A DNA stretch of 20,329 nt from an uncultured Eubacteriales bacterium (GCA_900546695.1 URDX01000029.1:1-20329), one strand, 5' to 3'. Positions 1 to 7,746 are shown, numbered from the stretch's first letter. Notes: generated by a model not told the origin, from the sequence alone. A program made the numbers and translations.

Positions 1-301
1 GCTTGCGGATATTCTGATGCGCCGGGATAACAGAAACCGGGTTTGGGACGGCGGCGGAATGATGAACCGGGTGGATAACGCGAACATCCGCCCGGAAAGA
101 CCCGCCTCCGCGCCTGATGCAATGGGCGGTGGGTCATGGGTATGCCCGTCCTGCGGTACGCAAAGCAACGGCAAATTTTGCTCAAACTGCGGCGCTCCCA
201 AGCCCGTTGTCAGCACCGGCTGTACAAATTGCGGGTGGAGACCGGCGGATGGGCAGAGCTTGCCGAAATTCTGTCCGGAGTGCGGCAGACCGCTTCAATG
301 A
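1..301 (+). CDS. Double zinc-ribbon protein, C-terminal part (probable SPFH-domain, YdjI-like)
   Basis: The gene runs in from the left edge; the frame is open from base 2 to the TGA at 299-301, so 99 C-terminal residues are visible. The tail holds two zinc ribbons: CPSCG then CSNCG, followed by CTNCG then CPECG, with a low-complexity linker rich in Gly, Asn and Pro before them. Bacterial SPFH/'virion core-like' proteins (B. subtilis YdjI type) end in this way, and two of its neighbours resemble the other ydj partners. The SPFH domain itself lies outside the window, so that assignment rests on tail architecture and context. An internal ATG at 17 is available but the frame continues upstream of it. 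Other zinc-ribbon-tailed membrane-associated proteins remain possible. Confidence 0.7.
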   Translation, partial: LADILMRRDNRNRVWDGGGMMNRVDNANIRPERPASAPDAMGGGSWVCPSCGTQSNGKFCSNCGAPKPVVSTGCTNCGWRPADGQSLPKFCPECGRPLQ

Positions 302-305
302 AGCG

Positions 306-830
306 ATGAAGGACACTGTATGTAAGGCTGTGACTGTTGTGTTTGTTCTCTTGTCGGTTTTCGGGTTTTTCGGCTGCGGCGGAAGCAAAGGATACACTTC
401 CGATGACATCGTTTTGATCAATACCGCTTATTACGGCACGGAAATGAATCCTGTGTATTCCTTCGCCCTGAAAAAAGAAAAAGACGGCTGGTTATTCTCT
501 GCAGACTGTCTTGTGGGAAGTCAGAAGGATCATTACACCTCGTTCGGTTCCTTCCCGATAACGGCAGAGGATGCGGAGGCTTTCCTTCACATTATCTGTG
601 AGGACGGCGAGATAGAGAGGCTTTGCAGGTACCGTAATCCGATACGGATTTTCAGCAGCACCGATGCACCGGCGCGCAGCTCCGGAATGACCTTCTCTGA
701 CGGAAACACGACAGAGAAGGAAACAATGCTCGGTGACAGGGCACTTAATTATCTCTATGCGCTTGCCGACAGGTATTATGAGGCGGCTGAAAGTTCAGCA
801 GACCCTCCGCCGGATACAGCAACGCGCTGA
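306..830 (+). CDS. Small putative lipoprotein of unknown function
   Basis: The product has 174 residues. ATG 306 lies four bases after the preceding stop, which suggests translational coupling; no strong Shine-Dalgarno is visible. The frame is open further upstream, but a start there would overlap the zinc-ribbon gene and put an Arg/Ala-rich segment before the hydrophobic stretch. From 306 the protein opens with MKDTVCK and a hydrophobic segment (residues 8-23), then FFGC with Cys24, an imperfect lipobox. The mature part is hydrophilic, with a Tyr-rich body (TAYYGTEMNPVYSFALKK) and an acidic Pro-rich tail. I do not recognise a domain. It lies between the SPFH-type and DUF4428 genes, so a role at the outer face of the membrane with that group is an inference only. 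Confidence 0.7.
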   Translation: MKDTVCKAVTVVFVLLSVFGFFGCGGSKGYTSDDIVLINTAYYGTEMNPVYSFALKKEKDGWLFSADCLVGSQKDHYTSFGSFPITAEDAEAFLHIICEDGEIERLCRYRNPIRIFSSTDAPARSSGMTFSDGNTTEKETMLGDRALNYLYALADRYYEAAESSADPPPDTATR

Positions 831-896
831 ACATCATCCTACCAAAGCAAGAAAAATAAAAAACAAACCGACGCTGTCGGAAAAAGGAGGAGAATT

Positions 897-1649
897 ATGG
901 CGAATCTGTGCGCTATCTGTGGTGCGGACATCAATCTGATCCAAACCCAAAAGCTGTCGGACGGCAACTGTATATGCCGCAAGAATTGCAGAAAAAAGGG
1001 CTTCAAGGCATATGACTATGTGCATGGCAATCTTCCGGGTGTTAAGGCACATCTTACACAGGTGGAGCTCGGCACCAAGCTGTGGGAGCACTATTTCGTT
1101 CCGCGGGAGAAAACAAAGGATAAGAGCAAAAAACTGAAGCGCTTCGGCACCTATCTCTATGTGGCGGAGGATATCGGCCTGATGGCGTATATCCAGAATG
1201 ATTACAAGTTTATGATGTTCGGCAAGACCACCCGTGCCTGTGTGTACCGTATTGCCGACCTGCGCAGCTATGAGTATGAGGAGCAGCTCGTTAAAAGCGG
1301 CGATAAGACCGAGAAGAAGTCTTTTGCAAGGCTCAGCTTTACCAATACGCAGGGCCTATACGAGTTTGTTCTCCCCATGAATAATTTTAAGGATTTCGAA
1401 AAGCTAAAAAAATATTTTGACACACTGTTCGGCATACAGAATACACTCGGCAACGCCTCAAATGTTTGGAGACAGCAAATGACTGCGGTTAAGGATATAG
1501 CGTCGGGAGTCTCTGCCGCGGTAAAGGGAGAAGCCGATGCCGGTGACAAGGCGGCGCAGGCAATCGACTCCCTGGATACCGCAATCTACGGCGACCGTAC
1601 CGAGTGGCTTCAGAAAGCAGATGCGGCACTTGCGGCGTTTAGTGGGTGA
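897..1649 (+). CDS. DUF4428-type zinc-ribbon protein
   Basis: The product has 250 residues. The start is fixed by the Shine-Dalgarno AAAGGAGGAG at about 883-892. The N-terminus carries a short metal-binding module, CAICGADINL, with Cys5, Cys8, Cys25/27 and Cys31, as in the DUF4428 family. A middle region of about 100 residues (roughly 75-175) is rich in beta-forming sequence (FGTYLYVAEDIGLMAYI, FMMFGKTTRACVYRIADLRSYEY) and resembles the PH-like/GRAM-like bodies seen in such proteins. The C-terminal 60 residues are Ala-rich and probably helical. No signal peptide or membrane span is seen, so it is likely cytosolic or peripheral. Its TGA lies just before the next gene. Function is unknown; family assignment is by motif recognition. 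Confidence 0.85.
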   Translation: MANLCAICGADINLIQTQKLSDGNCICRKNCRKKGFKAYDYVHGNLPGVKAHLTQVELGTKLWEHYFVPREKTKDKSKKLKRFGTYLYVAEDIGLMAYIQNDYKFMMFGKTTRACVYRIADLRSYEYEEQLVKSGDKTEKKSFARLSFTNTQGLYEFVLPMNNFKDFEKLKKYFDTLFGIQNTLGNASNVWRQQMTAVKDIASGVSAAVKGEADAGDKAAQAIDSLDTAIYGDRTEWLQKADAALAAFSG

Positions 1650-1675
1650 AATTCTTTAAGAGAGGAGATCTTTTC

Positions 1676-2770
1676 ATGCAAACCTTGCAGGAATATAAAT
1701 GCCCCTGTTGCGGCGGCGCGATAGCCTTTGACAGCACGCTCCAGAAGATGAAGTGCCCTTATTGCGACACAGAGTTTGAAATGGAGGCGCTGGAGGGCTA
1801 CGACGCAGAGCTGCAGAGCGAAAAATCCGACAAAATGGAATGGGAAACCGCTGCCGGAGGAGACTGGCAGGAGGGAGAAACCGACGGTCTGCGCTCCTAT
1901 GTGTGCAAGTCCTGCGGAGGCGAGATCGTAGGCGATGCCAACACGGCGGCTGCCGCCTGCCCCTTCTGCGGCAATCCCGTGGTGATGATGGATCAGTTCT
2001 CAGGCGCTCTCAAACCGGATCTTGTCATTCCGTTCAAGCTTGATAAAAAGGCGGCAAAGGCGGGGCTGATGAAGCACCTGACCGGTAAGCGGCTGCTGCC
2101 GAGGATTTTTAAGGATCAGAACCACATAGACGAGATAAAGGGGGTCTATGTTCCCTTCTGGCTTTTCGACGCCGATGTGGACGCACAGGTGCGCTATCGT
2201 GCCACAAAGGTCCGTACATGGAGCGACAGCGACTACGATTACACCGAAACCGGCCACTTTTTGGTGCATCGGGGCGGCAGCGTCGGCTTTGAGCATGTTC
2301 CGGTGGACGGCTCGTCCAAAATGGCGGATGACCTGATGGAATCCATTGAGCCGTACAATATTTCGGATGCGGTGCATTTCCAGACGGCTTATCTTGCCGG
2401 CTATGTGGCGGATAAGTATGATGTGACCGCCGAGGAAGGCATTGACCGGGCAAACCAGCGGGTCAAGCGGTCTACCGAGGAGGTATTCGCCGAGACGGTA
2501 GAAGAGTATACCACCGTTACGCCGGAAAACACCAATGTGCAGTTCCATGGCGGAAAGGCCCGGTATGCGCTTTATCCGGTGTGGCTTTTGAACACCACAT
2601 GGAACGGCAATCAATACACCTTTGCCATGAACGGTCAGACCGGGAAATTCGTCGGTGATCTGCCGGTGGATGAGGCTGCAGCCAAGCGCTGGACGTTTTT
2701 GCTGGCGGCGATATTCTCAGTGGCTTCCTACGGCGTTGCGTGGGGTTTGCATCTAATGGGGTTGATTTAA
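1676..2770 (+). CDS. Zinc-ribbon membrane protein (TFIIB-type ribbon, YdjG-like)
   Basis: The product has 364 residues. The frame opens at a GTG overlapping the previous stop, but the Shine-Dalgarno GAGGAG at 1662-1667 points to ATG 1676. Two Cys4 ribbons are visible: CPCCGG...CPYCDTEF near residues 9-32, and CKSCGGEI...CPFCGNP near residues 78-103. A long soluble body follows (KGVYVPFWLFDADVDAQVRY and YPVWLLNTTWNGNQYTFAMN are typical of the family). One hydrophobic span lies close to the C-terminus (about residues 339-358, FLLAAIFSVASYGVAWG). This matches the layout of B. subtilis YdjG and of many clostridial proteins loosely named 'PriA-like' because of the ribbons; there is no helicase motif. 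It is probably tail-anchored and partners with the TPM and SPFH proteins beside it (inference). Confidence 0.85.
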   Translation: MQTLQEYKCPCCGGAIAFDSTLQKMKCPYCDTEFEMEALEGYDAELQSEKSDKMEWETAAGGDWQEGETDGLRSYVCKSCGGEIVGDANTAAAACPFCGNPVVMMDQFSGALKPDLVIPFKLDKKAAKAGLMKHLTGKRLLPRIFKDQNHIDEIKGVYVPFWLFDADVDAQVRYRATKVRTWSDSDYDYTETGHFLVHRGGSVGFEHVPVDGSSKMADDLMESIEPYNISDAVHFQTAYLAGYVADKYDVTAEEGIDRANQRVKRSTEEVFAETVEEYTTVTPENTNVQFHGGKARYALYPVWLLNTTWNGNQYTFAMNGQTGKFVGDLPVDEAAAKRWTFLLAAIFSVASYGVAWGLHLMGLI

Positions 2771-2782
2771 GGAGGGGACGGA

Positions 2783-3601
2783 ATGAAAAAGAAAATACTG
2801 ACACTGTTGTTCTCGCTTGTTCTGTGCCTTTGTATAGCGGCTCCCGGCTTTGCAGCGCATACGGACGGCTTCGTAAGCGAATATGAGCGCGTTCAAGACT
2901 TGGCGGGACTGCTCTCTGACAACGAGGAAGCGTCGCTTGTGGCAAAGCTTAATGAACTCAGCGAGCGTCAGAATATGGATATTGTCGCGCTGACTACTGA
3001 TACACTGAAAGGGAAAACCCCACGGGATTACGCCGATGATATTTATGATTACGGCAACTTCGGCTACGGCGAAAGCAGGGACGGCGCACTGCTCCTTATC
3101 AGCACCGAGGACAATGACTGGTACATATCTACCTGCGGCTACGGCATTACGGTCTTTACGGACGCGGGCATTGAGTATATCGGCAAGCAGATAAAGGGAG
3201 AGCTGTCCGACGGTAATTTTGCGGGCGCCTTTGATGAATTCGCCGATCTTTGCGATGACTTCATCACACAGGCAAGAGCCGGCGAGCCTTACGATGTAAA
3301 GAATCTGCCCAAGGAGCCGCTTTCTCTTATCTGGATTCCCATTGCCATCGTTGTAGGCTTTATCCTATCCCTCATTATAGTGGGCAGGATGAAAGCAAAG
3401 CTGAAAACGGTCCGTTTCCAGGCGGCTGCAAACAACTACATAAAGGACGGCAGCCTGAACATTAACGAGAAACGTGATCTGTTCCTGTATAACACTGTCA
3501 CACGCACGGCGAAGCCCAGGGACGATGATTCCGGAGGCGGGAGCAGCACGCACACATCTTCCTCCGGCACAACCCACGGCGGCGGGGGCGGGAAATTCTG
3601 A
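2783..3601 (+). CDS. TPM-domain membrane protein (YgcG/YdjH-like)
   Basis: The product has 272 residues, with start ATG 2783 behind AAGGAGGGG at 2769-2777 and 12 bases after the previous gene. Residues 1-24 form a signal peptide (KKKILTLLFSLVLCLCIAA, probable cut after GFA). Residues 30-165 form a TPM domain: VQDLAGLLSDNEEASL, then DIVALTTDTLKGKTPRDYAD, then GALLLISTEDNDWYISTCGYG. A transmembrane span follows at about 181-201 (LIWIPIAIVVGFILSLIIVG). The tail is Ser/Thr-rich and ends in GGGGGKF, the glycine-run ending typical of YgcG/TPM proteins. The TPM domain would be extracytoplasmic and the Gly-rich tail cytoplasmic. Known relatives include B. subtilis YdjH, which is encoded with a zinc-ribbon and an SPFH protein as here. 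Enzymatic activity of the domain is unsettled. Confidence 0.9.
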   Translation: MKKKILTLLFSLVLCLCIAAPGFAAHTDGFVSEYERVQDLAGLLSDNEEASLVAKLNELSERQNMDIVALTTDTLKGKTPRDYADDIYDYGNFGYGESRDGALLLISTEDNDWYISTCGYGITVFTDAGIEYIGKQIKGELSDGNFAGAFDEFADLCDDFITQARAGEPYDVKNLPKEPLSLIWIPIAIVVGFILSLIIVGRMKAKLKTVRFQAAANNYIKDGSLNINEKRDLFLYNTVTRTAKPRDDDSGGGSSTHTSSSGTTHGGGGGKF

Positions 3602-3652
3602 CGCAGTGCTATCCCCTGCAAAAAATACTTTGTAAAATAGGAGGGATAACTC

Positions 3653-4222
3653 ATGAGTATCTTTGACAAACTGAAAAGTACAGCACAGCAGGCGGTGAGT
3701 ACCGCTGCACAATCCATCGGCAACACGCGGGAGACCTTCACCTTCACGTCGCTGCCGGAAAGCCTTGCCGAAATGCAGGCGCTACCCGAGGCAAGTCTCG
3801 ACACGCCGTTCAAAACGGCAGCACTTACGGTTCTTGCCCTCTGTGCATATGCGGCGGATAGGAACATCGGTACCGAGATGCTGAATTGGCTGCGGGGACC
3901 CCGTCCGCTGAACGGGCAGGAAATCTCCTTCCTTAATGACCGTTTCCGCGACGGTAAGACCTATCTGCCGTTCACGTATTTCTCCGGTTCCACGCCGGAA
4001 AACAACTACACCCCTACCGAGCCGTATACAATTGCTGTAGTAAGCAATCACGTGTCCGGCGAGGAGCAGGGCTATATGAAGCTGTTTATTCCCTGTGGCG
4101 GTGCAGATGACCCCCGTCCCATCAAAATGCGTCAACGCGGGTCTGACGGCAAGTGGTTCTTATGGGAGCAGTATCTGCTGACCGGCGTTCGTACGCCGAA
4201 GTCAGCTGATCCGTGGGCTTAA
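3653..4222 (+). CDS. DUF6935-type protein of unknown function
   Basis: The product has 189 residues. The Shine-Dalgarno AGGAGGG at 3640-3646 sets the ATG at 3653. The first 25 residues are amphipathic and Gln/Ala-rich (MSIFDKLKSTAQQAV). The body contains LPESLAEMQALPEASL, a short hydrophobic helix (TAALTVLALCAYA), PLNGQEISFLNDRF and a Tyr/Pro-rich sheet region ending in KWFLWEQYLLTGVRTPKSADPWA. That ending is characteristic of the DUF6935 family as I recall it. There is no signal peptide or convincing membrane span. Its position straight after the TPM gene, with the same orientation and its own strong ribosome site, suggests it works with the zinc-ribbon/TPM/SPFH group. No function is known to me. 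Confidence 0.8.
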   Translation: MSIFDKLKSTAQQAVSTAAQSIGNTRETFTFTSLPESLAEMQALPEASLDTPFKTAALTVLALCAYAADRNIGTEMLNWLRGPRPLNGQEISFLNDRFRDGKTYLPFTYFSGSTPENNYTPTEPYTIAVVSNHVSGEEQGYMKLFIPCGGADDPRPIKMRQRGSDGKWFLWEQYLLTGVRTPKSADPWA

Positions 4223-4326
4223 GCGGAAAGAAATTACATTTAGAAAACTCATAAAGGTGTATCTGATTACATCAAAAAACGGCCGATCGGCTGTTTCAAA
4301 CATAAAATATTTTGGAGGTATTAACA

Positions 4327-4749
4327 ATGGAATCCACAAAAACTAAAGGCACGGGCTTCTTGAAAGTAACAGGCATTCTGATGATTATCGGCGGAGCAGT
4401 TTCGATTATCCTGAGCATCATTGCGGCGCTTGGCATCGCCGCCCTTGCGTATATCAGCGACGAAGCCGTTTCATCGGCATTACTTTATGCATCTGTAATA
4501 TTGATGATTGTCAGTGCAGTTGCAGAATTGGTTGCCGGAATTATCGGTGTAGCCAACTGCAAGAAGCCGGATAAAGCAGGAAGTTGCATTGTGTGGGGTA
4601 TTATTGTAGCAGTACTCAGCGTCGCAGGCACCGTACTGAACTCTGTCGGCGGAGGTTCCTTCAGTGCATTTTCTCTGATACTTGGTCTTGTTCTGCCTGC
4701 TCTTTACATTATTGGTGCTGCGTTTAATAAGAAAGAGCATGTCGCATAA
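4327..4749 (+). CDS. Small four-helix integral membrane protein
   Basis: The product has 140 residues. GGAGGT at 4314-4319 fixes ATG 4327; the frame also has an upstream TTG at 4312, but it overlaps this ribosome site. Four hydrophobic segments are visible: about residues 8-34 (FLKVTGILMIIGGAVSIILS), 46-70 (LLYASVILMIVSAVAEL), 82-102 (CIVWGIIVAVLSVAGTV) and 110-130 (FSLILGLVLPALYIIGAAF). The C-terminus is NKKEHVA. The segments are Gly/Ala/Ile-rich with small-residue repeats, as in DUF4064-like small membrane proteins, but I cannot assign a family with confidence. It begins 104 bases after the DUF6935 gene. Confidence 0.8.
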   Translation: MESTKTKGTGFLKVTGILMIIGGAVSIILSIIAALGIAALAYISDEAVSSALLYASVILMIVSAVAELVAGIIGVANCKKPDKAGSCIVWGIIVAVLSVAGTVLNSVGGGSFSAFSLILGLVLPALYIIGAAFNKKEHVA

Positions 4750-4829
4750 AGCATTTATATCCGGGAATCCGGTTTGTCGGAATAAGCATATTTTCGAAGC
4801 ATACCGAATCAGTGGTAAGGAGAAAAAAG

Positions 4830-5237
4830 ATGGATATTTGCGGAATATGGAAAGTAAAGGAAATCCATTTGCCCACACCTGACGGTGAGAAGGTTTTTAC
4901 ACCCGATAACCCGCCGGCGGATGAGAGATTTGAGGGCAGCGCCGAATTGATGCAGTACCGGACGGAGTTTGCCGAGGACGGTGTGCTCAACACACTCATG
5001 TTTGTGCCGGAGGAAATGCGCGAGGAGGCAGCCAAGCACGGGGCGGTTGTCCGCGAGGACGGCTATGCCGCTGTTGAAAGCACGGTATGGAAGGAAGAGA
5101 ACGGAAAGCTCTACTATGACACGAAGATCGAGGGTGAAGTCCTCGGGGAAAAGATCGATTCCTTTGCGGAGATTCCTGTCACCGAAGACGGATGCCTACT
5201 GTATAGCTACGGAATGATACTTCTTGAAAGAGTCTGA
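4830..5237 (+). CDS. Small soluble hypothetical protein, lipocalin-like pattern
   Basis: The product has 135 residues, starting at ATG 4830 behind AAGGAG at 4817-4822; an in-frame GTG at 4812 lies upstream of that site and is unlikely. The sequence opens with MDICGIWKVKEIHLPTPDG, a G-x-W pattern often seen at the first strand of small lipocalin-like barrels. It then alternates short beta-like segments with acidic turns and ends GCLLYSYGMILLERV. There is no signal peptide and no membrane span. The fold suggestion is a pattern impression, not a family match; the function is unknown. It sits in the middle of a run of small genes on the same strand, 80 bases after the membrane protein. Confidence 0.75.
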   Translation: MDICGIWKVKEIHLPTPDGEKVFTPDNPPADERFEGSAELMQYRTEFAEDGVLNTLMFVPEEMREEAAKHGAVVREDGYAAVESTVWKEENGKLYYDTKIEGEVLGEKIDSFAEIPVTEDGCLLYSYGMILLERV

Positions 5238-5268
5238 TCCGACTGTTTACAACGGTGAAGGTGACACA

Positions 5269-5613
5269 ATGAATGCTGATAATCCATATAACCTCAACCC
5301 GGAATCAACAGAAGCGCATGCGGTAAGCGAAAATCGAGCCGATGAATCGGTTCTGAAAGAGACTTTCAAGGAATTTTTCGGAGGATTGAACTATTTCTTT
5401 GCCGCAGAACAGGTCGATTTTACCCCCCTTGAGGATGTGATTGCACATATCGGTGTTGGCCCTTCGGAGTATCGTTACGATGCTGAGCGGGAGGCGCAGA
5501 TTTATTCATGGTATTCGGCAAAAGGCAAAGCAAGAGTGCTGCATGTCCGGTTTAAGAACGGCAAGCTCTACGCTTGCGGCGCATACAATCTCGGTTTCCC
5601 GAAAATGTCATAG
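5269..5613 (+). CDS. Small hypothetical protein
   Basis: The product has 114 residues. The frame opens at TTG 5224, inside the previous gene, but ATG 5269 follows a weak GAAGGTG at 5256-5262 and is the likelier start. The first 25 residues are polar and probably disordered (NADNPYNLNPESTEAHAVSE). The rest is compact: KETFKEFFGGLNYFFAAEQ, VDFTPLEDVIAHIGVG and a beta-rich end, RVLHVRFKNGKLYACGAYNLG. There is no signal peptide or membrane span. I do not recognise the family. Being 31 bases after its neighbour, it is probably in the same transcript. Two overlapping hairpins lie just downstream. Confidence 0.65.
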   Translation: MNADNPYNLNPESTEAHAVSENRADESVLKETFKEFFGGLNYFFAAEQVDFTPLEDVIAHIGVGPSEYRYDAEREAQIYSWYSAKGKARVLHVRFKNGKLYACGAYNLGFPKMS

Positions 5614-5623
5614 TCTATGCGGG

Positions 5624-5688
5624 AGAGGCTTGCTGCGGCAAGCTTCTTTCCGAAAGGCACTGAATGTGATTCGGCGCCTTTCGGAAAG
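5624..5688 (+). promoter_or_regulatory. Two overlapping hairpins covering a ribosome site
   Basis: Hairpin A spans 5624-5647: its core is GCTTGC, loop TGCG, GCAAGC (5628-5643), extended by four more pairs of which one is G-U. Hairpin B has perfect 13-base arms, CTTTCCGAAAGGC at 5646-5658 and GCCTTTCGGAAAG at 5676-5688, with a 17-base loop. The right arm of B contains the GGAAAGGA that would serve as the Shine-Dalgarno for the lipoprotein start at 5698. The two stems share two bases. Either transcript attenuation or masking of the ribosome site would fit; there is no long T-run, so it is not a classical terminator on this strand. Confidence 0.5.
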
Positions 5689-5697
5689 GAAGAATAA

Positions 5698-7089
5698 ATG
5701 AAAAAGCACCTCTTATGCTTTATGTTGGTATTCATCTCTTTAATATCCATTTCCGCCTGCGCTTCAAAGCATAACAATTGTAGTAATAATGATAATAATT
5801 ATTACGGAGGGGATCCTATGGATTTCAAAAGCTTTAAGCTGGTGCAAACTGATATGACGGCACAGCACCGTGTTTATGAGGGATACAGAACGGAAAACGG
5901 CGTTTATTTGGAGTATTACATCAGCACGGAAATGTGGGATGATAAGACCTCCGGAAATGTGGAATGCCGCAATGTCGTTCGTGCAATTGACGCAGATGAG
6001 AGCGTTTTTCAAAAGCTGTGCGCAGTATTCGGTAACTACAGAATAGCGGAATGGGCGGGCTTTCGTGGGCACGATCACCGGGTCCTTGACGGAACCTGTA
6101 TGAGCTTTGAAGCCGTGTTGGCGGACGGTACACGGGTGAATGCCAACGGAACCAACAGCTTTCCTGAAAACTATTCGTCATTTGTGCAAGAGCTCTTTAA
6201 GCTCATAACGACCGAAAAAATAAGTTCGGTACGGTTTTCCGAAGGCACTTATGAGATCACACTGCCGGAAAGCTGGGTGGGTACCGTTACGGCAAGCTTT
6301 TCCGAAAACCAGGTGGCGTTTTATGTTGATAAAGCCGATGGAGGAGAGCTTATCTTTTTTATAATCGATAACGATACATACGGTTATTCTTCAGATTCCT
6401 ATAAAGGAAGAATAGAAGTCGGGCGGCTTATTTCTGACGAAGAGGTCAGATTTATTACGGCACGCGACAATTATTCAATAGCTTCATATGCGAAAAGTGT
6501 TTCCGAGGAAGCTATTGCAATTTGGAAGAATTATGAAAATGATAAGCTTGCCGTAATTGAAAGTCTTCGCGGTGTAAACGGGTATGAGCTTTATCCTGAG
6601 GACGGAACAGTCCTGTACTACGCAAATGCGAGGGAAATGGCAGATGAAGCGAGAAGCCTTTGGCTGGGCTTGAGTTTTGCAGGTGAGTATCCGGGTGGCG
6701 CGAAGCCCGTACGGTTCAAGCGGAAGAATTACGTGCCTATGTTTCCTCCGTATGATTATATAAACACGATTGAAGGTGTTCGCAAAAAATTCTTAAAGGT
6801 TTTTTCCGAGGAATTTACCGATAAAACGTTGAACCGTGCTATTGCCGATAAAGAACTGATTGAATATAAAGGCGATGTCTATGTGGCTTGTAAGAAGCGC
6901 AAGGGTGAAGCCTCTTACAACAGCAGTGTGGACAGCGTCCTTGATGAAGGCAACGGAAAATTTACGGTTGTGATTGCCGTGAAAATGCCGCCAAGCGGCA
7001 ACACGCTCTATGTTGACCTGCCGACAGAGAAAAACGCCGCAGGAGAGTTTGTGTTTTCGGACTATCCCTATTGGGAAAAAAGTGAATGA
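5698..7089 (+). CDS. Three-part lipoprotein, C-terminal domain resembling IseA-type inhibitors
   Basis: The product has 463 residues. The start is ATG 5698 with GGAAAGGAAG at 5683-5692. Residues 1-21 are a lipoprotein signal with lipobox ISAC (Cys21), followed by an Asn-rich linker. Three regions can be seen. Residues 40-165 are a beta-rich domain (FKSFKLVQTDMTAQHRVYEG). Residues 180-285 contain YEITLPESWVGTVTASFSE, a pattern common in small secreted clostridial domains. The last region, about 340-463, has YINTIEGVRKKFLKVFSEEF, ELIEYKGDVYVA and a final beta stretch, resembling IseA/DL-endopeptidase-inhibitor-like domains. It would be membrane-anchored outside the cell. If the last domain is right, it may restrain cell-wall peptidases; this is inference. 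A strong palindromic terminator lies about 200 bases downstream. Confidence 0.8.
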   Translation: MKKHLLCFMLVFISLISISACASKHNNCSNNDNNYYGGDPMDFKSFKLVQTDMTAQHRVYEGYRTENGVYLEYYISTEMWDDKTSGNVECRNVVRAIDADESVFQKLCAVFGNYRIAEWAGFRGHDHRVLDGTCMSFEAVLADGTRVNANGTNSFPENYSSFVQELFKLITTEKISSVRFSEGTYEITLPESWVGTVTASFSENQVAFYVDKADGGELIFFIIDNDTYGYSSDSYKGRIEVGRLISDEEVRFITARDNYSIASYAKSVSEEAIAIWKNYENDKLAVIESLRGVNGYELYPEDGTVLYYANAREMADEARSLWLGLSFAGEYPGGAKPVRFKRKNYVPMFPPYDYINTIEGVRKKFLKVFSEEFTDKTLNRAIADKELIEYKGDVYVACKKRKGEASYNSSVDSVLDEGNGKFTVVIAVKMPPSGNTLYVDLPTEKNAAGEFVFSDYPYWEKSE

Positions 7090-7294
7090 TCGTTCCTTTT
7101 TAGGATAAAGAAACATGCCGAAATCTTTTCTCGGCAGAAGGGAAAATTACCGAATCATCTGATTAGAAACGACTTTAGTGATATGGATTTTTCAGATTCC
7201 GGGGGCTATTGGAATTCGGAAACAAATAAAAAACGAAAATTGATGTGATGTGCCTCCCTGTCAAGCAGACAGTGAAAAAAATAATGTATCGGAG

Positions 7295-7328
7295 ATTCCA
7301 CCCTGCTGCGCAGCAGGGTGGAATTTTT
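7295..7328 (+). terminator. Rho-independent terminator with a perfect 30-base palindrome
   Basis: The arms ATTCCACCCTGCTGC (7295-7309) and its exact complement (7310-7324) are adjacent. Their centre can open to a small loop, and the stem is followed at once by TTTTT (7324-7328). On the opposite strand no T-run follows, so it acts on + strand transcripts, most simply those of the lipoprotein cluster ending at 7089. Confidence 0.8.
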
Positions 7329-7498
7329 CACGAGGCGGCATGATTAAATTTCATCGGCGTCATGCATTTGAGTCTCTGCCGGTAACACAGGTTGTTGTAA
7401 AAACGGAGATAACGATGGATTGCCGAGAACGGATCGTCACGCGAAGTAAACCTTCGTTTGTATTTAACTTTCGACACAGCTTTTTTTATGGGGTATTC

Positions 7499-7690
7499 TT
7501 AGGATGTGTGTACGTATTGTATGGCTTTGCAGTAATCCTCCTGCCTTACTCCGCTGATGGGGTGCCTCCTCTCAACTTCCTCGGTTTTTAGCAGCTTGTT
7601 TTCCATCTCCGCACCTTGAGCTGTGCTTGCAATATCCTGTTTTCCATGCGAAGACGTTCTTCTGCTCTCATTTCGTTTGCCTGCTTATTT
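7499..7690 (-). pseudogene. Possible frameshifted coding remnant
   Basis: Read on the minus strand, one frame gives NEMRAEERLRMENRILQAQ before stopping at 7588-7590. An overlapping frame then continues as EMENKLLKTEEVERRHPISG and stops at 7499-7501. Joining the two by one frameshift gives a charged, coiled-coil-like segment followed by an Arg-rich tail. The pattern is a little like the helical C-terminus of IS3-type accessory transposase proteins, but I cannot name a family. There is no plausible upstream start. It could equally be chance in non-coding DNA. Confidence 0.25.
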
Positions 7691-7746
7691 ATTCCTCCGC
7701 CGTCCCGCAGACTGCACCGGGAGGTTTTATACTGAGTCGATACGCG

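Noticed and set aside
117..305. Upstream extension of the small lipoprotein to 117
   Set aside because: It would overlap the zinc-ribbon gene out of frame and bury the signal-like segment inside the protein.
1676..2770. Primosomal helicase PriA (a common automatic label for such zinc-ribbon proteins)
   Set aside because: Only the Cys4 ribbons are shared; no Walker or helicase motifs are present, and a C-terminal membrane span is.
4277..4296. Terminator between the DUF6935 and membrane-protein genes
   Set aside because: An eight-pair stem (AAACGGCC/GGCTGTTT) exists, but the only T-run is on the minus strand, where there is no gene to terminate.
7250..7591. 113-codon + strand frame
   Set aside because: It reads through a perfect terminator palindrome and lacks a ribosome site and any familiar motif.
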